A stretch of 64,000 nt of DNA, taken from positions 1 to 64,000 of the forward strand of contig CAYLPT010000188.1 in the NCBI GenBank assembly GCA_964385645.1, given 5' to 3'. This document shows, piece by piece, positions 8,401-17,187 of this stretch (positions are counted from its first letter, which is position 1; each line of letters begins with the position of its first letter). The notes under the pieces were generated by a model, which searched no databases, was not told the origin of the DNA, and saw nothing but the letters and a program-made list of their open reading frames with translations. The translations under genes were made by a program, and so were the position numbers. Source of the stretch: CAYLPT01 sp964385645 (lineage in GTDB: Bacteria; Armatimonadota; Hebobacteria; Hebobacterales; Hebobacteraceae).

Positions 8401-9903
8401 ATGCGGAATGCTCTGCTGCTACTGGTAGCCTTCCTCTCCGGGGCGATACTGATGGCGCTTCAGCTCTCGGGCAGCCGGGTGCTTGCGCCCTTCTTTGGCG
8501 GCTCGATCTTCGTGTGGGGGAGCCTGATCGGGGTGTTCCTCGCGGCCCTCAGCCTCGGCTACTTCGTGGGAGGGCGGCTGGCCGACCGCTGGCCGTGGGC
8601 CGGTCTGCTGGGTGCGCTGCTGGTGGCGGCCGGCGCCTTCGTGCTGGGGCTGCCGCGCCTGGGTCCGCTGGTGTGTGACGCGATCCTCGAGCGGGACTTC
8701 GGCCCTCGGGGCAACCCGCTGCTGTCGTGTCTCATCCTGTTCTTCATCCCGGGTATGCTCATGGGCGTGACCTCTCCCTTCGTCATTCGGCTGACCGCGG
8801 AGAGCATTGACCGCGTGGGCCGCACTGCCGGGGCCGTCTACTCGATATCCACCGTGGGCAGCATCGCCGGCACGATCGGCGCGGCCTTCTACCTCATACC
8901 CGCGATGGGCACGCGCGCGATCCTCTACCTGCTCGGCGCGCTCCTCATGCTCGCGGCCCTGCTGGCCGCCGCCGCGGGCTCACGTCCGCTCAGCGCCCGC
9001 CGGGCAGCCGCCGCGGCCGCTCTCCTGCTTGCGGCGCTGGGCGTCGCCGGGCCCGCCTCCGCGCGGGAGCGCGTCCTGCTGGAGCGCGACAGCGCTTATC
9101 ACCGCCTGCTGGTGACCGAGGACGGGCGCCACCGCTGGCTCCGCGCCGACAACATCTGGCACACCCAGATGGACCTGCAGGACCCCCACGGGCGCGGGCT
9201 GCCCTATGCGTGTTACACGGACATCGCGTTCCTGATCAACCCCAACATCCGCCGGGTGCTGGTGATCGGGCTGGGCGGGGGGACGATCCCGAAGCGATTC
9301 GTGCGCGACTACCCCGAGGTGGTGGTGGACTCGGTGGAGATAGACCCGGATGTGATCTCCATTGCGCAGCGGTACTTCTACGTCCGCCCGGGGCCTCGCC
9401 TGCGCATCCACGAGGCCGACGGCCGGCAGTTCCTGCGCCGCACCCGTGAGAAGTGGGACCTCATCGTTCTCGACGCTTACTACGCGGATACGGTGCCCTT
9501 CTTCCTGACGACGCGTGAGTTCTTCGAGCTGGTCAGGGAGCGGCTCACGCCCCAGGGCGTCATCGTCAACAACGTCGTCGGAGCGGTGACCGGCCCCCGG
9601 AGCAACTTCTTCCGGTCGGTCTACAAGACGATGGCCGACGTCTTCCCCCAGATCCACGCCTTCGAGGTGAGAGAGAGCGACGCGCGCCTGACCAACATCA
9701 TGGTCTTCGGGATGAACTCGCCCCGCCCCATCACTCACGAGGAACTCCGGCAGCGGGCGAGGGAGGCTCAGGGGACCCGCATCAAGGACCCGCGGCTGGT
9801 GTGGCGGGTGGACAACTACGTCCACACGCGCGTCCGCACCGGCGACGTCCCCATCCTCACCGACGACTACGCGCCCGTGGACGCCCTGATGCACCTCTGG
9901 TGA
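8401..9903 (+). CDS. Membrane-fused spermidine synthase-like protein
   Basis: The 500-residue protein is a two-part fusion. Residues 1 to about 215 are seven to eight membrane helices of the MFS-like type seen in fused MFS/spermidine synthases. Residues about 230-500 are a class-I methyltransferase fold with a polyamine-synthase signature: VLVIGLGGGTIPKRF, VEIDPDV, and IVLDAYYADTVPFFL, where the family has D-A-F. Such proteins are annotated as spermidine synthase-like, but most lack proven aminopropyl transfer. No speD or speE partner is nearby, so polyamine synthesis is not supported by context. GAGAGG at 8387 serves ATG 8401; GTG at 8398 is an alternative. Confidence 0.8.
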   Translation: MRNALLLLVAFLSGAILMALQLSGSRVLAPFFGGSIFVWGSLIGVFLAALSLGYFVGGRLADRWPWAGLLGALLVAAGAFVLGLPRLGPLVCDAILERDFGPRGNPLLSCLILFFIPGMLMGVTSPFVIRLTAESIDRVGRTAGAVYSISTVGSIAGTIGAAFYLIPAMGTRAILYLLGALLMLAALLAAAAGSRPLSARRAAAAAALLLAALGVAGPASARERVLLERDSAYHRLLVTEDGRHRWLRADNIWHTQMDLQDPHGRGLPYACYTDIAFLINPNIRRVLVIGLGGGTIPKRFVRDYPEVVVDSVEIDPDVISIAQRYFYVRPGPRLRIHEADGRQFLRRTREKWDLIVLDAYYADTVPFFLTTREFFELVRERLTPQGVIVNNVVGAVTGPRSNFFRSVYKTMADVFPQIHAFEVRESDARLTNIMVFGMNSPRPITHEELRQRAREAQGTRIKDPRLVWRVDNYVHTRVRTGDVPILTDDYAPVDALMHLW

Positions 9904-9916
9904 CGCCGCCGGCGGC

Positions 9917-10519
9917 TTATTCGATCAGCCCGAACCCCCGCGCCACGTAGACCGCCATCTGGTCGCGGGAGCAGGTGTACTCGGGGTGGTAGAGCCCGTC
10001 GGGGTAGCCGCCGACGATGCCCTGCTCCGCGAGGAACTCGACGTACTTCCAGCACCAGGCCCACTCGTTGTCAGAGGTGACATCGAGGAAGGTGGTGGTG
10101 CTCGGCACGTAGTCGGCGATGCCGGCCTCGCCGGTGGGGACGGCGATGGCCCGGGCTATGAAGACCGCCATCTGCCCCCGGTCCACGGCCAGCGAGGGCT
10201 GGTAGGTCCCGTCGTCGTAGCCCCGCACGATGTCATTCGCCGCCGCATACTCGATGTAGCGGAACGCCCAGTGGTCAGGGGCAACGTCGGGGAACGTCGG
10301 GCTCGCCGGGCCGGAGGGCACCCCCCCGTCGCCGCCCGCGAGCGCGCGGGAGACGTACACCGCCATCTGATCGCGGGAGACTGCGAGGCCGGGGCGATAG
10401 GTGCCGTCGGGGAAGCCGGCGACGATGCCGGCCTGCGCGCAGGCTGCTATCTCCTCCCTGGCCCAGTGGTCCAGAGGGACGTCACCGAAAGGGCCGGCCG
10501 GCGGCCTCCATCCGCCGGG
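9917..10519 (-). pseudogene. Three SLH repeats, frame-separated C-terminus of the glycosidase
   Basis: This frame encodes three S-layer homology repeats: FGDVPLDHWA...AGIVAGFPDGTY, FPDVAPDHWAF...DIVRGYDDGTY and FLDVTSDNEWA...GIVGGYPDGLY, each ending in a (D)QMAVYVAR-type helix. SLH triplets bind pyruvylated cell-wall polysaccharide. The frame has no ATG or GTG before the first repeat, and the first internal ATG (10366) would lose repeat 1. It abuts and overlaps the end of the glycosidase in another frame. Removing one G from the GGGG run at 10517-10520 (CCCC on the coding strand) would join both into one protein. Either a real frameshift mutation or an assembly indel is likely. Confidence 0.75.
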
Positions 10520-12638
10520 GCGCAGCCTGGTGGTTGACCTCCCTCATGCGTTCGACGAGGGGCCACTTCACCTGGTCGGTCTCGCTCATCAGCCCGAAGG
10601 CGTAGTGCTCGCCGTACACGAGCTCGGGCCCGAAGCCCGGCCCGCGGCCGGTGAGGGGCTGGTCCCGGTAGTGGAACCAGATCATGCCGACGCAGTGTGG
10701 ATCCCGGGCGGCCTTCTCGATGGTCTGGTGGTACAGCTCGCCGGCCTCCGCCTCTGTCTCGACCCTCGAGCTCCAGTAGCGGCCGAAGCCCCGCTCGCCG
10801 TGGTAGAACTGGGGGAAGGAGAACTCACCACAGAGAGTCGGCTTGTCGGTCTCGGCCTGAAGGCGGGCCAGCACCGGGTCGTCGTAGTCCATGAAGTAGC
10901 GGTCATAGCCCATGATGTCGCAGTGGCGGGCCTGAAGGCGCCAGTCGTCCTCACTCTCCCACCAGCCCGGCACGATCCAGGGGGCGATCACGAGGTGGTT
11001 GGGGTCAATGGACTTGATGGTGGAGTACACGAACTCGTAGAAGCCGTCCGCGTACCATAGCCGCAGGCGGACGACGTCGGCGTCGGGCGGCGAGGGGCTG
11101 GTCTCATACAGCTCCTCCCGGGTAGAGACCTCCAGGCCCCAGGCGGCGGCGAGCGCGGGCACCGAGCCGCCGTAGAGCTCGTCCACCGCGTGATCGAGCA
11201 GGGCGCGCTTGGCGGGCGTGTCGGCCGGCGCGGCGAGCATCTGGCGGATCTGGTCCCGGGTGATGAGAGCCTCCCACTCGCTGCGGTAGGACCAGCCGAG
11301 GATGTAGGGGTCATCGCGGCGGGGCCCGATCTGCCCCTCCAGGTCCCGGCGGAACTGCTCGCGGACCGCGGGGTCGAAGTAGTCCGGGTGACCAGCCAGG
11401 GTGGGGGTGTTCGCCGAATACAGCACCGGCGTCTGGACCATGGCGTCCGGCGCGCCCCACTTCCCGCCGCCGGAGAAGCCCCAGGCCGCCAGGCGCCGCC
11501 GCGCCCGCTCCAGGGACTCTTCCTGCCAGGCGTCGGCCCCGTACTTGCGAATCAGGTTGCACTGGTACAGGTTCACGTAGTCCGCCGCCTCGCCCGCGCC
11601 CCACACATCCCGGGCCCAGGCGCCTAACCAGGGCGCCTCCCGCGGCGGCAGCCACTCGAAGAGGTGCTCTCGGCCCGTGGTCGGCGTCAGGGGCCAGGCG
11701 CTCGCCGGCACCAAGCACACCCCGAGGTAGAAACACGGGTTCCCCTCGGGGGAGAGCAGCCACCAGTAGCCGTCTCGCCTGGTGACCCGGAAGAACCCCG
11801 TGCCCTCCTCCCGCCAACCGGCCCTCAGGTAGCCGCCATAGAGGTCGAAGTCGGGCGACGGGGGCATCGTCTCCAGGCGCGTGTCCTCGGCCGCGATGTG
11901 CGCGACCAGATCGGCGTCGGAGTGCACCTTGCCTGGGAAGTCGGCGTACACACACTGCCCATAGCGGTCAATCAGGGGCGCCCATGCCGCCGGGTCGCTC
12001 CTGAGGAAGCGGATCGTGCAGTCCAGCCACAGCGAGTCCCCCGGCTGCGAGGGGACCTCGAGCCGGATGGCCGTGCCCGGCTCGAACAGCCGCAGCACCG
12101 GGTGTGCAGAGGCGGCCCCGATGTCCACCTCGTGCCGAACCACCTCCTCCTCGCCGCGGAGGAGCACAACCGAGAGCGTCCCCACGGCGGCCACCCAGTC
12201 CCCGGGGTCGCTCGCCCACGGCGGCCGATAGTCCACCTCGAACGGGCCGGGGGCCGGCTGCCACCCGCCGGGGCTATCAACGACGAGCGCGCCGTCGAGA
12301 TAGAGCTGCGCGCCGGTCGCGCTGATCGACGCGGTGAGCTGGTACTCGCGGTCGAACTCGAAGCCGGGCGTGTGCCTCGGGAAGCGCCAGCTCGTGCCAT
12401 CGCCCACCGCGAGGAAGACCGGCAGCGTCTCCAGCTCGCTGCCCTCGAAATCGAGGTAGAAGCCGGCGTTCCCGAGCCAGTCATACTGGCTCGCCACGTA
12501 GAAGCGACACAGCGACTGGCCGGCCGCAGACGAGGGAAGCGAGAGAAGCGCCAGCGCGCCGATCAGCAGTGAGGTGACGCCGGGCCAGAAACCGCAGCGT
12601 GGTGACCGAGGGCGTCTACCGTGGTGAACCTGAGCCAT
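10482..12638 (-). CDS. Secreted agarase-like clan-A glycosidase (SLH tail out of frame)
   Basis: The 718-residue protein starts at ATG 12638, which has a GGAGGAGG site five to six bases upstream, and carries a classic Sec signal (hydrophobic run LLIGALALLSL ending in AAG). Residues about 45-230 look like a beta-sandwich binding region. The rest is a TIM barrel with RRDDPYILGWSYRSEW, DPNHLVIAPW, CDIMGYDRYF, TLCGEFSFPQFY (probable nucleophile Glu) and GMIWFHYRDQPLTGRG, which resembles GH50-type beta-agarases. The end MREVNHQ is followed by an unusual tail, and three SLH repeats continue in another frame. It was probably a surface-anchored polysaccharide hydrolase. Everything upstream of 12638 in the same open frame is antisense shadow. 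Confidence 0.8.
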   Translation of the reverse strand: MAQVHHGRRPRSPRCGFWPGVTSLLIGALALLSLPSSAAGQSLCRFYVASQYDWLGNAGFYLDFEGSELETLPVFLAVGDGTSWRFPRHTPGFEFDREYQLTASISATGAQLYLDGALVVDSPGGWQPAPGPFEVDYRPPWASDPGDWVAAVGTLSVVLLRGEEEVVRHEVDIGAASAHPVLRLFEPGTAIRLEVPSQPGDSLWLDCTIRFLRSDPAAWAPLIDRYGQCVYADFPGKVHSDADLVAHIAAEDTRLETMPPSPDFDLYGGYLRAGWREEGTGFFRVTRRDGYWWLLSPEGNPCFYLGVCLVPASAWPLTPTTGREHLFEWLPPREAPWLGAWARDVWGAGEAADYVNLYQCNLIRKYGADAWQEESLERARRRLAAWGFSGGGKWGAPDAMVQTPVLYSANTPTLAGHPDYFDPAVREQFRRDLEGQIGPRRDDPYILGWSYRSEWEALITRDQIRQMLAAPADTPAKRALLDHAVDELYGGSVPALAAAWGLEVSTREELYETSPSPPDADVVRLRLWYADGFYEFVYSTIKSIDPNHLVIAPWIVPGWWESEDDWRLQARHCDIMGYDRYFMDYDDPVLARLQAETDKPTLCGEFSFPQFYHGERGFGRYWSSRVETEAEAGELYHQTIEKAARDPHCVGMIWFHYRDQPLTGRGPGFGPELVYGEHYAFGLMSETDQVKWPLVERMREVNHQAAPRRMEAAGRPFR

Positions 12639-12716
12639 CGGGTTCCTCCTCCTGCCGCTGCAGGCGGCCTGTGCGTGGTGGTTCCCGGGGCGACCAGATG
12701 CGGCGCCGCCTGGCCC

Positions 12717-12722
12717 ATTATA
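12717..12722 (-). promoter_or_regulatory. Consensus -10 box for the SLH glycosidase
   Basis: A perfect TATAAT on the minus strand about 80 bases before the ATG at 12638. No good -35 hexamer is seen at 16-18 bp, so this is a -10 element only; an activator may be needed. It lies in the 131-bp gap before the EamA gene, which reads in the same direction and ends at 12770. Confidence 0.4.
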
Positions 12723-12769
12723 CCGTGCCCCGGCGCCTTCGCCTGCCCCGACTTGGGCCGGCCAGGCGC

Positions 12770-13669
12770 TCAGCGAGGCCGGGGCCGCACGGACCAGAGC
12801 TGAGCCACCGCAATCCCGGCCAGGATCAGCGCGCCGCCGGCGATACCCCGTAACCCGAGGCGGTCGCCCTGGACGAAGTGAGCGAAGACGGCCGCGAACA
12901 CCGGCTCGGCGGCGAAGATCAGGGCGACGTGCGTCGCGCTCGTCTCCCGCTGGGCCCACATCTGAGTGGCGAAGGCGAAGGCGGTGGCAAGCACCCCCGT
13001 GACCACGAGCGCGGCAAGGGTCCAGAGTGTGAGCGCCAGGCGAGGCGTCTCCAGCACGGACATCAGCGCCGCGCACGCCAGCGCCGTAGCGACGATCTGC
13101 CAGAAGGCCAGCGCCGCCGGGTCCTGACGGCGGGCCACGCACCCGGCAGTGACGATGTGCAGAGCGAAGCCCGCGGCGCACCCGAGCGTGAGCAGGTCGC
13201 CCACGTTGGGGCCGGCCCCCGCAGGCGAGGCCAGCAGATACAGCCCCGCCGCCGCGATCGCGGCGGCGACTAAGGGCTTGAGACCGGCCCCGCCGGCCCG
13301 CCCGTCGTGGAAGCGGGCCGACATCAGCAGCCACAGCAGCGGGACCAGCACGACGCTGAGGCCCGTGATGAAGGCCGACTTGGACGCGGTGGTGTACAGC
13401 AGCCCGACCGTCTGAAGCGCGTAGCCGGCCGTAAGCCATGTGCCCAGCAGCGCCGCGACCGCGAGCTGGCGGCCGGTGACGCGCACCACCCGCCGAGGGA
13501 AGGCCGCCCCCAACACCACCGCGGCGAGCGCGAACCGCGCAGACAGGAACGCAAAGGGTGATGCCGACTCCAGCGCCCGCTGCACGGCCGTGAAGGTGAA
13601 CCCCCACACCGCGGCCACTATCAGCAGGGCTGCGTCCGCCCGGAGCCAGCCCGCCCGCCACGCCTTCAT
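12770..13669 (-). CDS. EamA family DMT-type exporter
   Basis: The 299-residue protein has ten predicted membrane helices in two EamA repeats. Helix 1 carries VAAVWGFTFTAVQRAL, the first repeat has TTASKSAFITGLSVVLVPL, and the second has ETSATHVALIFAAEPVFAA. All are strong markers of the drug/metabolite transporter superfamily (RhaT/YdcZ-like group). Its role is probably export of small metabolites; the substrate is not readable. It lies between the amidohydrolase and the glycosidase, all on the minus strand, but the gaps (62 and 131 bp) make a single operon uncertain. Confidence 0.85.
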   Translation of the reverse strand: MKAWRAGWLRADAALLIVAAVWGFTFTAVQRALESASPFAFLSARFALAAVVLGAAFPRRVVRVTGRQLAVAALLGTWLTAGYALQTVGLLYTTASKSAFITGLSVVLVPLLWLLMSARFHDGRAGGAGLKPLVAAAIAAAGLYLLASPAGAGPNVGDLLTLGCAAGFALHIVTAGCVARRQDPAALAFWQIVATALACAALMSVLETPRLALTLWTLAALVVTGVLATAFAFATQMWAQRETSATHVALIFAAEPVFAAVFAHFVQGDRLGLRGIAGGALILAGIAVAQLWSVRPRPR

Positions 13670-13732
13670 CGCCCGTCCGGGATCCTTGTACGCCAGGCGC
13701 CGCTGGGTCGCGGCGAAGGGGCGCTCACGGCA

Positions 13733-14992
13733 TCACACCGGGAGCCGGTAGAGATCCCTGGGGTTGTCCCAGAGCCACTTTCGCGCCAGCTCGAGAGCCT
13801 GGTCTTCGCCGAACTGGCCCCGCTCGATCCGCGCCGCGAGCACTCGCGCCAGGTCCTCGCGGGCCATCACCAGGTGCCCGTAGATCTTCTCGACTGGCAG
13901 CGCGTAGTCGCCGCCGAAGGCGGTGATCTTGTTCACCGGGACGAGGTCAATAACCTCATCCATGGCATCGGTGGCGAATCGTTGGGAGATCACGTGGGTC
14001 CAGCAGAAGTTCAGCCACGCGTTCGCAAAGCCCTTCCCAAGCATGATGGATTCGCGAACCCAGGGATACCCCAGGTGGTAGAGGTCGAAGCGGACCCTGG
14101 GGTGCCGCTCGAGCAGGGGGATCATGTGCAGCGGATCGAGGGTCCGGAAGTCGCCCCAGTAGCCGGTGTGCACACACACCACGAGGTCGAGCTCGCCGGC
14201 GTAGCGGATCATCTCATCCACCACATAGTCCCGCATCGGGTTCCGGTCGGGCAGCGAGTGCCGCCTGCCGCGGCGCAAGTCCTCGAAGCACTCCAGGGCC
14301 GCCTGCCGGTCTGGCTGCTGGTACGGATTCGACATCATCTTGAGGCCGACGGCGCCTTCGGCCTTCACCTGCTCGATGTACTGCCGGTTGGCGTCCAGGA
14401 GGTCGTCAAGGGTGCGCACCGCGACGTTGGGGGCGAGGACCCTGGGGTTGCCCTGCCAGTCGGTCAGCGTCGGCCGAGACACCTGGGCCCAGGTCCCCAT
14501 GGCGGTGACCAGGGGCATGACCGGGGTCAGGAGCGGGCTGCCCAGGTCGGTGCGGGAGCACTGGGTGAGCGCAACGCGGATGCGGCAGGCGTCCCTGAGG
14601 ACACGCTCGTAGATGCCCGGGGTGTTGCCCTCGGCCATCCGCTCCGACAGCTCCACATAGGTGTGTTCGTTGATGTCGTCAACCCCGTAGAAGCGCTGCG
14701 CCGCGAGGAGGGCCGCGCGAGCATAGGAGGCCCACCGGATCTGTTCCCAGTAGGGTGCGAAGAGCCGCCAGCGGTAATCCAGAGGCAGCTCCGGGTTCTG
14801 GGTCAGCCGGTAGTCAGCATCCGACATGCCAGCCACGAGCAGGTCGGCGCGAGTGTAGTGGCTGAAGAGCGTGAACACATCCACCTTCGTCGAGGTCCGC
14901 ACCGACTCCGGGGACAGGTGCTCGTGGGCGTCAACGATGTCCAGCTCCTCCATCGCCGAGAGCAGTCGTGTTTCGAGCCGCGACGGGGTCAT
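13733..14992 (-). CDS. Amidohydrolase-fold (uronate isomerase-like) metal hydrolase
   Basis: The 419-residue protein has the amidohydrolase barrel motifs: DIVDAHEHL (H-x-H metal pair), LKMMSNPY (strand-4 Lys), VVCVHTGYWGD, FDLYHLGYPW and ITAFGGDYA (final Asp). Its overall length and the long N-terminal region between strands 1 and 2 resemble uronate-isomerase-like members of the amidohydrolase superfamily. A paralogue with the same motif order lies at 33663. Whether it isomerises uronates or hydrolyses an ester or amide is open. The start is ATG 14992, opposite the membrane-protein gene. Confidence 0.75.
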   Translation of the reverse strand: MTPSRLETRLLSAMEELDIVDAHEHLSPESVRTSTKVDVFTLFSHYTRADLLVAGMSDADYRLTQNPELPLDYRWRLFAPYWEQIRWASYARAALLAAQRFYGVDDINEHTYVELSERMAEGNTPGIYERVLRDACRIRVALTQCSRTDLGSPLLTPVMPLVTAMGTWAQVSRPTLTDWQGNPRVLAPNVAVRTLDDLLDANRQYIEQVKAEGAVGLKMMSNPYQQPDRQAALECFEDLRRGRRHSLPDRNPMRDYVVDEMIRYAGELDLVVCVHTGYWGDFRTLDPLHMIPLLERHPRVRFDLYHLGYPWVRESIMLGKGFANAWLNFCWTHVISQRFATDAMDEVIDLVPVNKITAFGGDYALPVEKIYGHLVMAREDLARVLAARIERGQFGEDQALELARKWLWDNPRDLYRLPV

Positions 14993-15147
14993 TCGTCCCT
15001 CCAGTTCGGCCGCCGGCCCTCAGGCGTGACCGGCGCTCCGGCGCCTGTGCTTCTGCCTGCGTCTGTTTCACCCCTGCTCGGCCGTCCCTGGGTGGGAGGC
15101 AAGGCTGCGCCCGGCGGCGAAGCCACGCCCGGGGGTCGGTTTGTGCC

Positions 15148-16086
15148 ATGGGAAGACGCGTGAGGGTCGAGTCGGCGGGCCTGGTCCTCGTCTACCTCGG
15201 ACTCGGGGTCGTCAGCGGCCTGCTGTGGGCGCGCCTCGCCGATCTGCCCCGACTTCCCTCCTGGCACGCCGAGATGGTGGGCGGCTACGCGCCGGCCCCC
15301 AACCAGTACCGTCCACTCACCCCCTGGGTGGCGCAACTTCTCCGGTGGCTCCTCCCGGGAGGCAGCCCAGTCGCCGCGTACGTGGTCCTGCGCTCGCTGG
15401 TCACCGGCATCGCGCTCTTGTCGTTCGACCGGTACATGCGGGTCTGGTTCTCGCCGGCGGCCGCCGCGGCCGGGGCGATGTGCCTGGCAGCGATCATCCC
15501 CTTCACCTACTTCCGCGTCGTCCAGGAGAGTGACCCCCTGAACCTGCTCGTCTTCGTGCTGGCGTTCTGGGCGCTCGCGGTGGGCCGCGATCGCCTCGTG
15601 CCCCCTCTCGTGCTGGTGGGCACGCTCAACCGCGAGACCACGGCCCTGCTGCCGGCCGTGTACCTGCTCGCGCGGTGGCGGGAGGCCCCCGCGCAGCGAG
15701 TGGTGGGCATGACGGTGGTGCTCGCGGGGGCCTGGGCGGTCCCCTACGGCGCAATGCTCGTGGCCTACGGGAGCCGGGCGTACTACTGCGATGTGGTGAC
15801 GTTCTGGCAGAACGTCGGCTCCTGGGCGGGCACGGCGCTCCTGCTGGCGCTCTACGGTGCGATGTGGGCGCTGTCCTTGCTGGGGGCGAGGGACGGGCCG
15901 CGGGTCCTGCGGCGGGCGCTCTGGCTGCTGCCACCCTACCTGGCGCTGCACTACGTGATCGCGCTGGTGTGGGAGGTGAGGTTGTTCCTGCCGTTTGCGC
16001 CGGTGGTCATCCCGCTGGCGTGGTGGGTGCTGTTCCCCGAGGAGAGGCGTGAGGCCGCGCGCCCGGCGGCCCGCCTTGAGCACTGA
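15148..16086 (+). CDS. Polytopic membrane protein, GT-C-like
   Basis: The 312-residue protein has about eight membrane helices. A luminal-type loop, NQYRPLTPWV, follows helix 1, FRVVQESDPLN precedes helix 4, and LNRETTALLPAVYLL holds a conserved-looking Arg/Glu. This layout is typical of uncharacterised bacterial GT-C-like membrane proteins that handle polyprenyl-linked sugars, but I see no decisive catalytic motif, so function is unassigned. The start ATG 15148 lacks a strong ribosome site; GTG 15160 is an alternative. The small membrane ORF at 16099 follows 12 bases later, so the two are probably co-transcribed. Confidence 0.65.
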   Translation: MGRRVRVESAGLVLVYLGLGVVSGLLWARLADLPRLPSWHAEMVGGYAPAPNQYRPLTPWVAQLLRWLLPGGSPVAAYVVLRSLVTGIALLSFDRYMRVWFSPAAAAAGAMCLAAIIPFTYFRVVQESDPLNLLVFVLAFWALAVGRDRLVPPLVLVGTLNRETTALLPAVYLLARWREAPAQRVVGMTVVLAGAWAVPYGAMLVAYGSRAYYCDVVTFWQNVGSWAGTALLLALYGAMWALSLLGARDGPRVLRRALWLLPPYLALHYVIALVWEVRLFLPFAPVVIPLAWWVLFPEERREAARPAARLEH

Positions 16087-16098
16087 GCGGAGGGCAAG

Positions 16099-16269
16099 AT
16101 GCCTCAGACGCTGATCATGATCGGGCTGGTGTTGGTCGCCATCGCGCTCCTGTGGAGGCTGGCGGCGGCGCTGCTCCAGATCGCGCTCCCGGCCGGCCTG
16201 CTGCTGGCGCTCGTGGGCGTGATCTGGTACTTCGCCCAGCGCAGCCGCGCCGCGCCGAGTGGACGCTGA
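16099..16269 (+). CDS. 56-residue two-helix membrane protein
   Basis: An ATG at 16099 with GGAGGG at 16089-16094 opens 56 codons ending in TGA. The peptide (MPQTLIMIGLVLV start) has two hydrophobic helices separated by LWR and a proline, and a basic tail, QRSRAAPSGR. It resembles the short DUF2905-like membrane proteins often found in bacterial operons, but that is a guess from length and composition. It directly follows the GT-C-like gene and probably shares its mRNA. Confidence 0.6.
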   Translation: MPQTLIMIGLVLVAIALLWRLAAALLQIALPAGLLLALVGVIWYFAQRSRAAPSGR

Positions 16270-16412
16270 GTCTGACCTGCGCCTCGCGGCTATGTAAGAT
16301 CTCTTAGCCAGATGGCGGGGGTGGAGGAAGGGCGCCAGCTCCGCCAGGGCACACGCGCGTGCTCGCCGACTCCTCTTGTCGCATTATGCAACACCTCTGA
16401 TTGCTGAGCGAA

Positions 16413-16441
16413 CAGGCCGTTTGGCCTGCGCGTGGTATTCT
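16413..16441 (+). promoter_or_regulatory. Inverted repeat overlapping a probable extended -10 promoter
   Basis: CAGGCC-GTTT-GGCCTG forms a perfect 16-bp inverted repeat at 16413-16428, followed by TGG-TATTCT (16433-16441), an extended -10. The repeat covers the -35 region, so it looks like an operator or a stem-loop for the gene at 16516. No usable -35 hexamer is seen. Confidence 0.35.
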
Positions 16442-16515
16442 CGGACCACACTGAGGCGGCGCCGGTCCAGACCTTGCCGGGACGGGCGCCGCGAGGAGCG
16501 ATAGGAGGTAGAATC

Positions 16516-16878
16516 GTGAACAGGTCTGTGCCGACGCTGCTAGGGATCGTCATCATCCTCCTGGTCGTGGTGCTGGTGGTGCTGATCTACAACTACCGGC
16601 TCACCTCCGGGCTGGCGGCGGGAGGGACGGTCGTGGGAACGGCCGGCCAGAGGTTGCTTACAGGGGTGGAGCCGCCCGAGGAGGAGATTGGGGTGGGCGA
16701 GGTGCTGGAGCGCCGGGGCGAGACAGCTCCACGGACGGCCCCGCCGCCCCGGAGCGCCGAACCGGAGCGGGCCGTCCGCTACCGTGAGGGAGTGGAGCAG
16801 CGCGAGCAGCGCCGGGCCGCCGGCCGCCAGGAGGCGCGGCCCGAGACGGCTCTGCCAGCGGCGGAGCCCGGCGAATAG
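16516..16878 (+). CDS. Single-pass membrane protein with charged tail
   Basis: The 120-residue protein starts at GTG 16516, seven bases after a perfect AGGAGG (16503-16508). One long helix (LLGIVIILLVVVLVVLIY, residues about 8-26) is followed by a Gly-rich segment and a disordered tail rich in Pro, Glu and Arg. No known domain is recognised. It is alone, between a palindrome-bearing promoter region and the broken prepilin fragment. A role as a membrane-tethered adaptor is only a guess. Confidence 0.6.
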   Translation: MNRSVPTLLGIVIILLVVVLVVLIYNYRLTSGLAAGGTVVGTAGQRLLTGVEPPEEEIGVGEVLERRGETAPRTAPPPRSAEPERAVRYREGVEQREQRRAAGRQEARPETALPAAEPGE

Positions 16879-16928
16879 GGCGGACGATCCAGCAGGCGCG
16901 GAACAGCCCTGCCCGCGTCCAACCCAGG

Positions 16929-17027
16929 CAGGGCCGCTCCTGCGGGATCACGCTGATCGAGCTGCTGGTGGTGATCGCCACCAGTATATGCCACATCTGG
17001 GCCAAAGAGTATGCGCTCTCTTGTCTG
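16929..17027 (+). pseudogene. Broken prepilin N-terminus (left copy)
   Basis: The frame reads SCGITLIELLVVIA, the conserved prepilin cleavage region and helix start, then diverges to TSICHIWAKEYALSC instead of the usual second half of the helix. No start codon precedes it in frame. It occupies most of the 308-bp stretch between 16879 and 17187, which otherwise holds nothing I recognise. A matching inverted fragment lies at 20887-20988; both share a KEYA-coding segment after the break. Confidence 0.5.
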
Positions 17028-17187
17028 CCAAGGGCGCTCGATCCGCCCCTGAGCGCGGCAGCAATCTCCGGGCCCGGAGCGAGGAGCCCGGCTAGCTCCC
17101 GCGGCGCGGACTCCGGAGCCCACACACCTGCCCTGAGTGGGACACCGCCGCCGCCCCCAGGCAGGACTCAGCCCGGCAACGCGGAAG

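Noticed and set aside
12639..13661. Long open frame continuing upstream of the SLH glycosidase
   Set aside because: It is the antisense/other-frame shadow of the EamA gene at 12770-13669; the signal peptide and ribosome site place the true start at 12638.
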